Positions 34,031 through 42,910 of a stretch of 64,000 nt of DNA are shown here, in pieces. Under the pieces are notes generated by a model, which searched no databases, was not told the DNA's origin, and saw only the letters and a program-made list of their open reading frames with translations. Position 1 is the stretch's first letter. Each line of letters starts with the position of its first letter. Source of the DNA: Fen-1245 sp963835535 (lineage in GTDB: Bacteria > Gemmatimonadota > Gemmatimonadetes > Gemmatimonadales > JACORV01); the NCBI GenBank assembly GCA_963835535.1, contig CAWIFL010000004.1, positions 645,893-709,892 of the forward strand, read 5' to 3'. A program made the position numbers and the translations under genes.

Positions 34031-36505
34031 TCAATGGTACAGCGTGTGGACGGCGTTCCCCACGTAGACCAGCAGCGCCGCCTCGCCGATCACGTACTCG
34101 TTCTCGAACCAGAGGAACGGCCAGTCCTCCTTCAGCTCCGGGAAGTCCGGCCGCACGATCACGACGCCGGGCGCGACGCCGCCCGCGATGAACGAGAAGT
34201 CCGCCCGGTTGTGCCCGTATGCCACGGTCATGCTGCGCGCGCCGACGCCCGAGACCAGCGACACGCTGGAGACGGGGTGCGTCCCGAGGACGTAGTCGAG
34301 GCCGCGGACGGTGTACTCGGGCCCGACGATCTGCGGGAAGGCCTGGTGCAGCTCGAAGGTCTGCATCGCGAGGCCGAGCGCGGCGCCGCTCCCTCCCCAT
34401 CCGCCGGCCGTCACCGGCACGCCGAACGGATTGCGCGCGAGCATGCTGTCGAGGCGCGCGCGATAGACGCGGGTGTCGCCCTCCATCCGCGCCCGGAACG
34501 CCGCGTCCATGTACGGCAGCGCCCGCACGATGAGCCCGCCGAGGAAGACGAACGCGGAGTCGAGGTGCGGCGCGAGCGCCGTCAGCCGCGCGGCGTACTC
34601 GCGTCCCCCGCGCGTGGCGAGGAGCAGCTCGACGGCGGCCCGCGTCTCCTCGTCCTCGAGGCGGCCGCCCGTGGTGTTGCCGGCGCGGAAGAGCGCGGGC
34701 GGCGCGGCGTGGTCGTCCCGCCAGACGCGCTCGGCGGTCCGCAGGCACTCGTCCGCCAGCGAGTCGTCGTGTCCCCGCAGCACGTGGCTCGCCGCCGCGA
34801 GCGCCGCGATCGAGCCGTAGTCGAGCGCGGTCGAGCGGCTCGTGAAGGCCCACCGATCGTCCGGCACGCCGGAGCGTCCGTTCTCCGGCGGCCGGCCGGT
34901 GAGCGACGAGTCGTAGACCAGCCCATCCGTCTTCGAGCCCGCGTCGCCCAGGAAGGTGTACTGCTCGAGCGTCGGCGCGATGATCCCGGGGATGGCGTGC
35001 CCCACGGCGCGGAACTGCGCGAGCAGCTGCAGGACGCCGTGCGCGATCTGCTGCACGATGTCCGGGACGTCGTCGGGCCGGCGGATCGCGACGTAGCGCT
35101 CGCTCTCCCGCACCGTCGTTTCGTCCCAGCTCACGCCGAAATCCTCGGCGGCCTGGGCCAGCGTCTCGACGACCGCGTACTGGCTCTGGGTCCGGATGTC
35201 GAAGTCGCCGGCGTCGGTCCAGCCCCCGACGTTGAGGCCCGGAATGTGTTCCCCGGCCCGATACGGCGTGTCCGTCGTCGGTCCCTGTGCGTAGAGGTCG
35301 AAGTGGACGTGGTCGGGCGGTGCCTGCCGCGCGTCGTCGAGGTGCGACGCGCCGTGCCAGACCCGGTACCGGTCACGCACCAGCACGTGGTCCATCTGCT
35401 CGGGGAGGTACGTATCGAGCGACCGCGTCCACACCTCCGGGCCGTAGACGTCGTCGGCGATGCGGAACGGCTCGGAACGGACGCCGCGGTATTCGATCTC
35501 GTAGACGCCGCTCTCCCGCACCTCCGAGAAGTCGAAGCGCGCGTAGTCGTAGCGCAGGAACCGCCCCCACGGCGCGGCCGGCTGCGAGAGCCGCACGGCC
35601 CAAGTCCCGTCTGCCGCGAAGCTCAGGAGCCGGACGGTGGCGTCCGACGTGTCGTTCGCGTCGCTCTCCAGCACCGCCACCTTCTCCTGCAGCGGATGGT
35701 AGCCCACCTGTGAGTGGGCGATCACCGGCGTGCGGATCCAGCCAGGGATCTGGTGCGGCGTGACGCGCCACTCGAGCACCGTGCCGGTGCGGCCGGCGGG
35801 GAGGAGGCCGCGCACCACGAACCAGCCGTTCTGCGCCTTGTCGCGCCCGTCGTAGAGCGCGAGCGTGCCGTTCCGCGATGCGATCTCGACCCGGCGCTCC
35901 GGGTCCTCGGGCGCGAGCACCAGCGCGGAGCCCGTGTCGAGTGGCGCCGCCTCGAGCCGTCCGGCCACGGTGTCCATCGCACCGCCGGCCTCCCGCGGGA
36001 AGAGCCCGCTCCGGCCGTCCATCAGCCACGTCTTGCCGAAGTACGCGGACGGGAGGAACTCGAGGTTGAAGCCGGCGCGCCCCACCAGCGCCGCCGGCAG
36101 CGGCGCGGGGAGCCGCACGCCGATCACGACCGACGGGCCGTCGGCGCGCACGTCGACGACGTAGCCGAGCCCGTAATCGGTGTAGGTGAGGAACGCCTGG
36201 ACGCGCTGCGCGGGGCGGTCCACCTGACTTCCCGACAGCGTCGGGATCGGATCCCACTGCTCGGGAGTCGGCGAGAGGCGCACGTCGCCGTTCGTGGCGG
36301 TGCGGACGCCGTGGTGGATCAACTCGACCCCGCTGAGCTTCGAGTCGCTGAACAGGCCGCTGTACCAGTTGGCGAAGACCAGCACGGTGACGCCGCGCGC
36401 CTCGAAGTACGCCGAGTCGCTCAGCCGGAGGGGCTGCTGCTGGCCAACGGCGATGCCGCTCCCGATCGGGAGCAGGCAGGCCGCCAGCCACGCCGCTCGT
36501 GTCAT
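34031..36505 (-). CDS. GH9 glycoside hydrolase with N-terminal Ig-like domain
   Basis: Exported endo- or exo-acting beta-glucan hydrolase. 824 residues from ATG 36505, selected over a GTG at 36517 because GAGGGGAAG precedes it. Signal LAACLLPIGSGIAVG. A long N-terminal beta region (30-380, including a CelD-N-like Ig domain near 270-360, HSQVGYHPLQEKVAVL) precedes the (alpha/alpha)6 barrel: GLNVGGWTDAGDFD carries the catalytic Asp pair, VSGVGARSMTVAYGHNR corresponds to the conserved His/Arg region, and ENEYVIGEAALL carries the catalytic Glu. Unusually long N-terminal half for GH9. In this operon it may act on glucan or mixed hemicellulose. Confidence 0.9.
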   Translation of the reverse strand: MTRAAWLAACLLPIGSGIAVGQQQPLRLSDSAYFEARGVTVLVFANWYSGLFSDSKLSGVELIHHGVRTATNGDVRLSPTPEQWDPIPTLSGSQVDRPAQRVQAFLTYTDYGLGYVVDVRADGPSVVIGVRLPAPLPAALVGRAGFNLEFLPSAYFGKTWLMDGRSGLFPREAGGAMDTVAGRLEAAPLDTGSALVLAPEDPERRVEIASRNGTLALYDGRDKAQNGWFVVRGLLPAGRTGTVLEWRVTPHQIPGWIRTPVIAHSQVGYHPLQEKVAVLESDANDTSDATVRLLSFAADGTWAVRLSQPAAPWGRFLRYDYARFDFSEVRESGVYEIEYRGVRSEPFRIADDVYGPEVWTRSLDTYLPEQMDHVLVRDRYRVWHGASHLDDARQAPPDHVHFDLYAQGPTTDTPYRAGEHIPGLNVGGWTDAGDFDIRTQSQYAVVETLAQAAEDFGVSWDETTVRESERYVAIRRPDDVPDIVQQIAHGVLQLLAQFRAVGHAIPGIIAPTLEQYTFLGDAGSKTDGLVYDSSLTGRPPENGRSGVPDDRWAFTSRSTALDYGSIAALAAASHVLRGHDDSLADECLRTAERVWRDDHAAPPALFRAGNTTGGRLEDEETRAAVELLLATRGGREYAARLTALAPHLDSAFVFLGGLIVRALPYMDAAFRARMEGDTRVYRARLDSMLARNPFGVPVTAGGWGGSGAALGLAMQTFELHQAFPQIVGPEYTVRGLDYVLGTHPVSSVSLVSGVGARSMTVAYGHNRADFSFIAGGVAPGVVIVRPDFPELKEDWPFLWFENEYVIGEAALLVYVGNAVHTLYH

Positions 36506-36539
36506 GCTTCCCCTCACCCGCGCGGGCGCCGCGCCGGCC

Positions 36540-39194
36540 TCAGCGCTGGCCGGTCACGCGGATCGTCTTCGTCGCCCGGATGTCGGCCGACGACGCCCCC
36601 ACCTCCAGCGCGACGCGGTCGTTCTCCACCTTCCAGCCGTGCGAGGTCGTGTCCCAATAGGCCAGGGCGCGGGGCGCGAGGCGGAACTCGACCGTCCGCC
36701 GCTCGCCGGGCTGCAGGGTGATGCGCCGAAAGCCGCGCAGCTCCCGCTTGGGCCGCGGGACCGCCGAGCCCAGGTGCCGCACGTACAGCTGTATCACTTC
36801 GTCGCCCGCACGCGAGCCTGTGTTTCGCACGTCCACCGAAACCGTGAGCGTGTCGTTCCCGCGCAGAGCGCCGGCGCTGGTCTTGAGCGCACCATAGGCG
36901 AAGGTCGTGTAGCTCAGGCCGTAGCCGAACGGATAGAGCGGCGTCCCCTCGAAGTACCGATAGGTGCGGCCTGTCATGCGGTAGTCGTCGAACGCAGGCA
37001 GGTCGTTCACACTCTTGTAGAAGGTCACCGGCAGGCGGCCGCCCGGATTGTAGTCGCCGAACAGCACGTTCGCGATCGCCGTCCCGCCGGCCTGGCCGGG
37101 ATACCATGCGTCGAGGATCGCCGGCACGTGCTCCTCGGCCCAGGCAACGGCGAGCGCGCTCCCGTTGAGGAGCACCAGCACCGTGGGCTTGCCCATCTGG
37201 GCGACGCGCTCCAGGAGCCGCTCCTGGGCCGCCGGCAGGTCGAGGCTGGTGCGGTCGCCGCCGACGAAGCCGTCGGTGCGGATCCGCATTTCCTCGCCCT
37301 CCAGCCGCGACGTGATCCCGAGGCACAGCACCACGACGTCCGCCTGCTCCGCTGCCTGTACGGCCGCCGTCTCGAGCATCTCGCTGGGCGGCGCCCACAG
37401 CATCTGCAGCCCCGCCACGCCGTACGACTCCTGCCCTTCGACGCGGAGGTGGTAATCGCGCCCCGCCTCGAGCCGCACGGTGGCGACGGTCGGGAAGAAC
37501 GGCCGCGGCGGCTCGTCGTTGCGGCCCGGGAAGATCGACCGGAGGACCAGGCTGTCGTCCAGGTAGAGGAAGTACTTCACCGTGCCGATGAGGCCGAGCC
37601 GGTAGCGGCCGGTCACCGGCGCGCGGAGCGTCGCGGTCCACCGGACCCCGAAGTCGTCCGGGTCCATGTCGGCGCGCGGCGCGCCCTCCTGCCAGTCGGC
37701 GTCGAGCGTCGAATCCACGCGCGTGAACAGCGGCGTGCCCTGCATCGTCCGGTGTCCGAAGAACGCGACGTCGAGACCGTGCTGCCCGTTCGCGGCCGTG
37801 AGCACGGCGGAGGGCACGACGCTCATCACCGGCACGCTGTCGGCGAAGTCGGCACCCTGCGCGTAGATCACTCGTGTCGCGGGGGAGACGGCCGCGCGGA
37901 TCCCGCGCAGCGGAGTGATCGGATCGGCCGGCGTCCCGTTGTAGTTGCCGAGCAGCACCCACGCCTGGTCGGCATTGGGCCCGATCACCGCGATGGTGCC
38001 GATGTCCTTCTTGAGCGGCAGCAGCCCGCCGACGTTCTTGAGCAGGACCATGGACTCGTCGGCCACGTCGAGCGCGAGCGCGCGATGCGCCGGCGAGTCG
38101 AGGTCGCCGAACGGGATCTGCGCCCACTTCACCTGTGCGGGCGGATCGAACATCCCGAGGCGGAACCGCGCCGTGAAGAGCCGCGTGACCGCGGTGTCTA
38201 TGAGGGCTTCGCGCACGAGCCCCTGGTGCACCGCGGCGACGAGGCTGTCGTAGGTGCGGCCGCAGTCGAGATCGGTCCCGGCCTCGAGCGCCATCGCGGA
38301 AGCCGCGGCGGCCGACGCCGCCACCTTGTGGGTCCGGTAGATGTCGCCGACCGCGTCGCAGTCGGAGACGACGTAGCCGCGGAAGCCCCACCGGCCGCGC
38401 AGGATCTGCTTGAGCAGCAGGTCGCTGGCGCAGGCGGCGGCGCTGTCCACGCGGTTGTAGGCGCACATCACCGACTGGGCGCCGCCCTCCACGATCGCGG
38501 CGCGGAACTGCGGCAGGTAGCTCTCGTGCAGGTCCCGCTCGGTTGGAAGCACGTTGAAGGTGTGGCGCGCCGGCTCGGGCCCGCTGTGCACCGCGAAGTG
38601 TTTCGGCGTCGAGACCGTCTTCAGGTACTGTGGATCGTCGCCCTGGAGCCCGTGGACGAACTGCACCGCCAGAGCGCCGGAAAGGAACGGGTCCTCGCCG
38701 TAGGTCTCCTGGCCGCGGCCCCAGCGGGGGTCGCGGAACAGGTTCACGTTGGGCGACCAGAAGGTCAGCCCCTGGAAGCGCTGCGGCGTGCCGCCCTGGC
38801 GCAGGATTTCGGTGTACTTGGCGCGGGCCTCGTCGGAGATGACCGTGGCCGCGCGGAAGATGAGGGAGTCGTCCCAGGTGGCGGCCATCCCGATCGCCTG
38901 CGGGAAGCTGGTCGCGAGTCCCGCGCGCGCGACGCCGTGCAGCGCCTCGTTCCACCACGGATACGCCGGGATGCCGAGCCGCGGGATGGCCGCCGCCTGG
39001 TCCACCATCTGCGACACCTTCTCCTCGAGCGTCATGCGGCCGACCAGGTCCGCGGCGCGCGCGGCGGCCGGAAGGCTGGGGTTCTGCCAGGCGGGGGCCG
39101 GCGCGGGGGCCGCCTGGGCGCGGAGCGGCGGCGCGCCGAGCAGCCCCGCGAACCACACCAGAGCCGCCACGCTCCCCGAAACCCTTGCGCCCAT
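36540..39194 (-). CDS. GH3 beta-xylosidase/beta-glucosidase with PA14 insert
   Basis: 884 residues from ATG 39194, giving the signal VAALVWFAGLLGAPPLRAQ. GH3 N-domain with NEALHGVARAG, FWSPNVNLFRDPRWGRGQETYGEDP (read in parts), KHFAVHSGPEPARH and the nucleophile VVSDCDAVGDIY, which is the xylosidase-like version. A PA14 domain (about 480-620, YRLGLIGTVKYFLYLDDSLVL) is inserted in the C-domain. VLFGDYNPGGRLPVTFYKSV and a C-terminal fibronectin III-like domain end the protein. First gene of the minus-strand hydrolase operon. The N-terminal MRFGK extension to 39329 is rejected. Confidence 0.95.
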   Translation of the reverse strand: MGARVSGSVAALVWFAGLLGAPPLRAQAAPAPAPAWQNPSLPAAARAADLVGRMTLEEKVSQMVDQAAAIPRLGIPAYPWWNEALHGVARAGLATSFPQAIGMAATWDDSLIFRAATVISDEARAKYTEILRQGGTPQRFQGLTFWSPNVNLFRDPRWGRGQETYGEDPFLSGALAVQFVHGLQGDDPQYLKTVSTPKHFAVHSGPEPARHTFNVLPTERDLHESYLPQFRAAIVEGGAQSVMCAYNRVDSAAACASDLLLKQILRGRWGFRGYVVSDCDAVGDIYRTHKVAASAAAASAMALEAGTDLDCGRTYDSLVAAVHQGLVREALIDTAVTRLFTARFRLGMFDPPAQVKWAQIPFGDLDSPAHRALALDVADESMVLLKNVGGLLPLKKDIGTIAVIGPNADQAWVLLGNYNGTPADPITPLRGIRAAVSPATRVIYAQGADFADSVPVMSVVPSAVLTAANGQHGLDVAFFGHRTMQGTPLFTRVDSTLDADWQEGAPRADMDPDDFGVRWTATLRAPVTGRYRLGLIGTVKYFLYLDDSLVLRSIFPGRNDEPPRPFFPTVATVRLEAGRDYHLRVEGQESYGVAGLQMLWAPPSEMLETAAVQAAEQADVVVLCLGITSRLEGEEMRIRTDGFVGGDRTSLDLPAAQERLLERVAQMGKPTVLVLLNGSALAVAWAEEHVPAILDAWYPGQAGGTAIANVLFGDYNPGGRLPVTFYKSVNDLPAFDDYRMTGRTYRYFEGTPLYPFGYGLSYTTFAYGALKTSAGALRGNDTLTVSVDVRNTGSRAGDEVIQLYVRHLGSAVPRPKRELRGFRRITLQPGERRTVEFRLAPRALAYWDTTSHGWKVENDRVALEVGASSADIRATKTIRVTGQR

Positions 39195-39347
39195 GGCCGC
39201 CTCCGAAGACATATGATGACTTGACGTCGGTCCGCCGGAGAACATATCCCGGGGGCGCGTGGGGGCAAAGGGAAGCCGCGCGAGTACTGGCAGATGGGCG
39301 CCGGCAGGCCCACCTTTGCCGAAGCGCACTCCTTATATAGAGGGGCG

Positions 39348-40181
39348 ATGAACCTCGACGAGCTGAAAGCGCTCTACGACTTCGGCGGCAAGAGCGTCGT
39401 CATCACCGGCGGCGCGGGCATCCTCGGCGGCGAGATGGCCTGCGCCCTCGTGGGGTGCCACGCCAACGTCGCGATCCTCGACCGCGATCCGGCGCTCGCC
39501 GAGCGGTTGCTGTCGCGCATCCCGACCTCCCCTGGCCGGTTCATCATCGTCTACGGCGACGTGCTGGACGCGGGGAAGCTCGCCGTCGCCCGGGACAGGA
39601 TCGTCGCGGAGTTCGGCAGGGTGGACGCCCTGATCAACGCGGCCGGCGGCAACGCCCCGAAGGCGACGACGGGGCCGGAGGCCTCGTTCTTCGACCTGCC
39701 GCCGGAGGCGCTGCGCGGCGTGCTCGACCTGAACCTGCTGGGCACGCTGCTGCCCGCGCAGGTCTTCGGCCGGCTGATGGCGGAGCAGAAGGGCGGGGTC
39801 ATCCTCAACCTCTCGTCCATGAACGCGCTCCGGCCGCTCACCCGCATCCCGGCCTACTCGGCGGCGAAGGCGGCGGTGAGCAACTTTACGCAGTGGCTGG
39901 CGGTACACATGGCGCAGGAGTACTCGCCCCGGATCCGCGTGAATGCGATCGCGCCCGGCTTCTTCCTGACCGACCAGAACCGGTTCCTGCTCACGGAGAA
40001 GGGGACCGGCGCCCTCACGGCCCGCGGGAAGAAGATCCTCGAGCACACGCCGATGGCCCGGTTCGGCGTGCCCGAGGACCTGCTGGGCGCGGTCCTCTGG
40101 CTGCTGTCGCCGGCCTCCGCGTTCGTGACGGGCGCCGTCATTCCGGTGGACGGCGGGTTCAACGCGTACTCCGGCGTCTGA
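39348..40181 (+). CDS. SDR family oxidoreductase, probable D-mannonate (fructuronate) oxidoreductase type
   Basis: 277 residues, start ATG 39348 with GAGGGG upstream and a TATATAG stretch that could be a -10 box. Rossmann motif SVVITGGAGILGGEMACALV, NAAGGN, SSMNALRPLTRIPAYSAAKAAVSNF (catalytic Ser/Tyr/Lys) and a C-terminal FVTGAVIPVDGGFNAYSGV. That tail and the SFFDLPPEALRGVLDLNLLG stretch match SDRs annotated as D-mannonate oxidoreductase in uronate clusters. In the isomerase branch of glucuronate breakdown it would reduce fructuronate to mannonate; another hexonate substrate remains possible. Confidence 0.85.
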   Translation: MNLDELKALYDFGGKSVVITGGAGILGGEMACALVGCHANVAILDRDPALAERLLSRIPTSPGRFIIVYGDVLDAGKLAVARDRIVAEFGRVDALINAAGGNAPKATTGPEASFFDLPPEALRGVLDLNLLGTLLPAQVFGRLMAEQKGGVILNLSSMNALRPLTRIPAYSAAKAAVSNFTQWLAVHMAQEYSPRIRVNAIAPGFFLTDQNRFLLTEKGTGALTARGKKILEHTPMARFGVPEDLLGAVLWLLSPASAFVTGAVIPVDGGFNAYSGV

Positions 40182-40209
40182 GCGGCGCCGGACTCGAAAG
40201 GCAGGCACG

Positions 40210-41622
40210 ATGAGCGCGAAGAAGGCCGTGGGCGTGATCGGCCTCGGCGTGATGGGCCGGAACCTGGCGCTGAACATCGAGCGCAACGGTTTCCCGGTCG
40301 CCGGCTTCGACATCGACGCGACGAAGGCGAAGGACTCGCGGGCCGCGTTCGCCGGCAGGCAGATGGCGGTCGCGGACACCCTGGATGCGTTTCTCGCCGA
40401 TCTGGAGCGCCCGCGCCGGATCCTCGTGATGGTGCCGGCGGGGGGCCCGGTGGACGCGGTCGTCGGCGAGCTCACGCCGAAGCTGGCGAAGGGCGACGTG
40501 CTGATCGACGGCGGGAACTCCTTCTTCGAGGACACGCGGCGGCGGATCAAGGCGCTCGAGTCCACAGGCATCCTCTTCATCGGCACCGGCGTGAGCGGCG
40601 GCGAGGAGGGGGCGCTCCGCGGCCCCTCGATCATGCCGGGCGGCAACGTCGAGGCGTGGCCGGTCGTCCGTCAGGTCCTCCAGAAGATCGCGGCGAAGGC
40701 GCCCGACGGTCAGCCGTGCTGCGAGTGGATCGGTCCCGACGGGGCGGGGCACTTCGTCAAAATGGTCCACAACGGGATCGAGTACGCCGACATGCAGATG
40801 ATCGGCGAGGCGTACTTCCTGCTGCAGCGCCTGCTCGGCCTTTCGCCGGCGGAGATGCACGACATCTTCGCCGAGTGGAACACGGGGGAGCTGGACAGCT
40901 ACCTGATCGACATCACCGCCCAGATCCTGGCCCGGAAGGACCCCGACACCGGGAAGCCGATGGTGGACGTCATCCTCGACACGGCGGAGCAGAAGGGCAC
41001 GGGGAAGTGGACCGCCGTGTCCGCGCTCGATCTCGGCATCCCCGCCCAGACGATCGCGATCGCCGTGTTCGCGCGGATGATGAGCGCGCTCAAGCAGGAG
41101 CGGGTGGCGGCGGCGAAGGTCCTGCCGGGACCAGAGGCGAAGTTCGGCGGGGACAAGAAGGCGTTCATCTTTGAACTCCGGCACGCGCTCTACGCGTCGA
41201 AGATCTGCTCCTACGCGCAGGGGTTCCAGCTGCTGCGCGCGGCGAACGACCAGTACCGGTGGAATCTGAACTTCGGCTCCATCGCGTCGCTCTGGCGGGC
41301 GGGGTGCATCATCCGGGCGCGGTTCCTCTCCAAGATCAAGGAGGCGTACGACCGCGACGCCGCGCTGCCGAACCTCCTGCTGGACACCTACTTCGTCGCG
41401 GCGATCAAGGAAGCCGCGCCGGGGTGGCGGAAGGTCGTGGCGGCGGCCGCCGAGGCCGGGGTTCCGGTGCCCGCGTTCTCCAGCGCGCTCGCCTACTACG
41501 ACAGCTACCGCTCGGCCGTCCTCCCCGCGAACCTTCTCGAGGCGCAGCGCGACTTCTTCGGCGCGCACACGTACCGGCGCATCGACCGGGAGGGCGTGTT
41601 CCACACCGAGTGGGAAGGGTAG
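40210..41622 (+). CDS. gnd: 6-phosphogluconate dehydrogenase, decarboxylating
   Basis: Oxidative decarboxylation of 6-phosphogluconate to ribulose 5-phosphate with NADP+. 470 residues, full length. Signatures: GVIGLGVMGRNLALNIERNG, VLIDGGNSFFEDT, GTGVSGGEEGALRGPSIMPGG, GAGHFVKMVHNGIEYADMQ (catalytic Lys), and a C-terminal all-helical domain with YAQGFQLLRAANDQYRWNLN. It lies 28 bases after the SDR and 10 before the LarA-type gene. Housekeeping enzyme placed in a sugar-acid operon, suggesting gluconate-type input. Confidence 0.97.
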   Translation: MSAKKAVGVIGLGVMGRNLALNIERNGFPVAGFDIDATKAKDSRAAFAGRQMAVADTLDAFLADLERPRRILVMVPAGGPVDAVVGELTPKLAKGDVLIDGGNSFFEDTRRRIKALESTGILFIGTGVSGGEEGALRGPSIMPGGNVEAWPVVRQVLQKIAAKAPDGQPCCEWIGPDGAGHFVKMVHNGIEYADMQMIGEAYFLLQRLLGLSPAEMHDIFAEWNTGELDSYLIDITAQILARKDPDTGKPMVDVILDTAEQKGTGKWTAVSALDLGIPAQTIAIAVFARMMSALKQERVAAAKVLPGPEAKFGGDKKAFIFELRHALYASKICSYAQGFQLLRAANDQYRWNLNFGSIASLWRAGCIIRARFLSKIKEAYDRDAALPNLLLDTYFVAAIKEAAPGWRKVVAAAAEAGVPVPAFSSALAYYDSYRSAVLPANLLEAQRDFFGAHTYRRIDREGVFHTEWEG

Positions 41623-41632
41623 CGCTCACGCG

Positions 41633-42910
41633 ATGATCGGCCGCGGCTCACCGACCGGCACCCTCACCGAGCAGGACGTGCGGGCGATCGCCGCCGAGTT
41701 CGTCGCAGCGGAGGCGCTCGCGGGCAAGCGCGTGCTGGCGATCATCCCGGACCAGACGCGCTCCGGCCCCATCGACGTCATGTTCCGGACGCTCTACGAC
41801 GGGCTCGGCGGCCGCGCCCGCGCGCTCGACTTCCTCATCGCGCTGGGCACGCATCCGCCGCTGTCGGAGGTGGCGATCGACCGGCGGCTCGGTCTCGCGC
41901 CCGGGGAGTTGAAGACGAAGTACGCGAAGTGCCACGTCTTCAACCACGCGTGGGACGACCCGAAGCAGCTGACGACGCTCGGCCACATTCCATCGGCCAC
42001 AGTCGCGGAGCTGTCCGGCGGCCGGATGAAGGACCCGGTGCCGGTCACGATCAACCGCGCGGTCCTGGACTACGACGTCGTCCTGATCGTGGGGCCCACC
42101 TTCCCGCACGAGGTCGTCGGCTTCTCGGGCGGGAACAAGTACCTGTTTCCGGGCATCGCGGGCCCCGAGATCATCAACATGTTCCACTGGCTCGGCGCGC
42201 TGATCACCAGCCCGGCGATCATCGGCCGCAAGTGGACGCCGACCCGAGCCGTGGTGGACGCCGCCGCGAAGCTGCTGCCGACGCCGCGGCTCTGCATGAG
42301 CCTGGTGGTCCGCGAGGGAGCCCTCGCCGGCCTGTTCTGCGGCGCGCCGGAGGACACCTGGTCGGCGGCGGCGGACCTCTCGGATAAGATCCACATCGTC
42401 TACAAGGAGCGGCCGTTCCGGAGCGTCCTGTCGTGCGCGCCGGCGATGTACGACGAGATGTGGGTCGGCGGGAAATGCGCGTACAAGCTCGAGCCGGTGG
42501 TCGCGGATGGCGGCGAGCTGATCATCTACGGCCCGCACATCACCCGGATCTCGGTCACGCACGGCGCGCTGATTGAGCGGATCGGCTACCACGTGCGCGA
42601 CTACTTCCTGAAGCAGATGGCGCGCTTCGCCGACGTGCCCGGCGGCGTGCTCGCGCACTCGACCCACGTGAAGGGGCTCGGCAAGTTCGAGAACGGCGTC
42701 GAGCGCCCGCGCACCACCGTGACGCTCGCCACCGGCATTCCCGAGGCGGTCTGCCGGAAGATCAACCTGGGCTACCGCGACCCGGCGAGCCTCCGCCAGG
42801 ACGAGTGGCGGGACCGGGAGGCCGAGGGGTACCTCCTCGTCCCGAAGGCCGGCGAAACCCTGTATCGGCTGCGCAACGATCCGTTCGCTCCCACCGGGAG
42901 TCCCGCGTGA
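41633..42910 (+). CDS. LarA-like nickel-dependent racemase/epimerase homologue
   Basis: 425 residues of the lactate racemase (LarA) superfamily, enzymes that use the nickel-pincer nucleotide cofactor to racemise or epimerise 2-hydroxy acids. Visible: LAIIPDQTRSGPIDVMF, FLIALGTHPPLSEVAIDRRLG, CHVFNHAWDDP, GPTFPHEVVGFSGGNKYLFPGIAG and LAHSTHVKGLG, with the conserved His residues of the family. Being in a uronate operon, it more likely acts on a sugar acid than on lactate (inference). The cofactor genes larB, larC and larE are not in the window. Its stop overlaps the GTG of the next gene. Confidence 0.85.
   Translation: MIGRGSPTGTLTEQDVRAIAAEFVAAEALAGKRVLAIIPDQTRSGPIDVMFRTLYDGLGGRARALDFLIALGTHPPLSEVAIDRRLGLAPGELKTKYAKCHVFNHAWDDPKQLTTLGHIPSATVAELSGGRMKDPVPVTINRAVLDYDVVLIVGPTFPHEVVGFSGGNKYLFPGIAGPEIINMFHWLGALITSPAIIGRKWTPTRAVVDAAAKLLPTPRLCMSLVVREGALAGLFCGAPEDTWSAAADLSDKIHIVYKERPFRSVLSCAPAMYDEMWVGGKCAYKLEPVVADGGELIIYGPHITRISVTHGALIERIGYHVRDYFLKQMARFADVPGGVLAHSTHVKGLGKFENGVERPRTTVTLATGIPEAVCRKINLGYRDPASLRQDEWRDREAEGYLLVPKAGETLYRLRNDPFAPTGSPA

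Noticed and set aside
39195..39240. Further copy of the shared operator near the GH3/SDR divergent region (TATGATGACTT)
   Set aside because: Too many mismatches to the ATCTTATCAC core to support.
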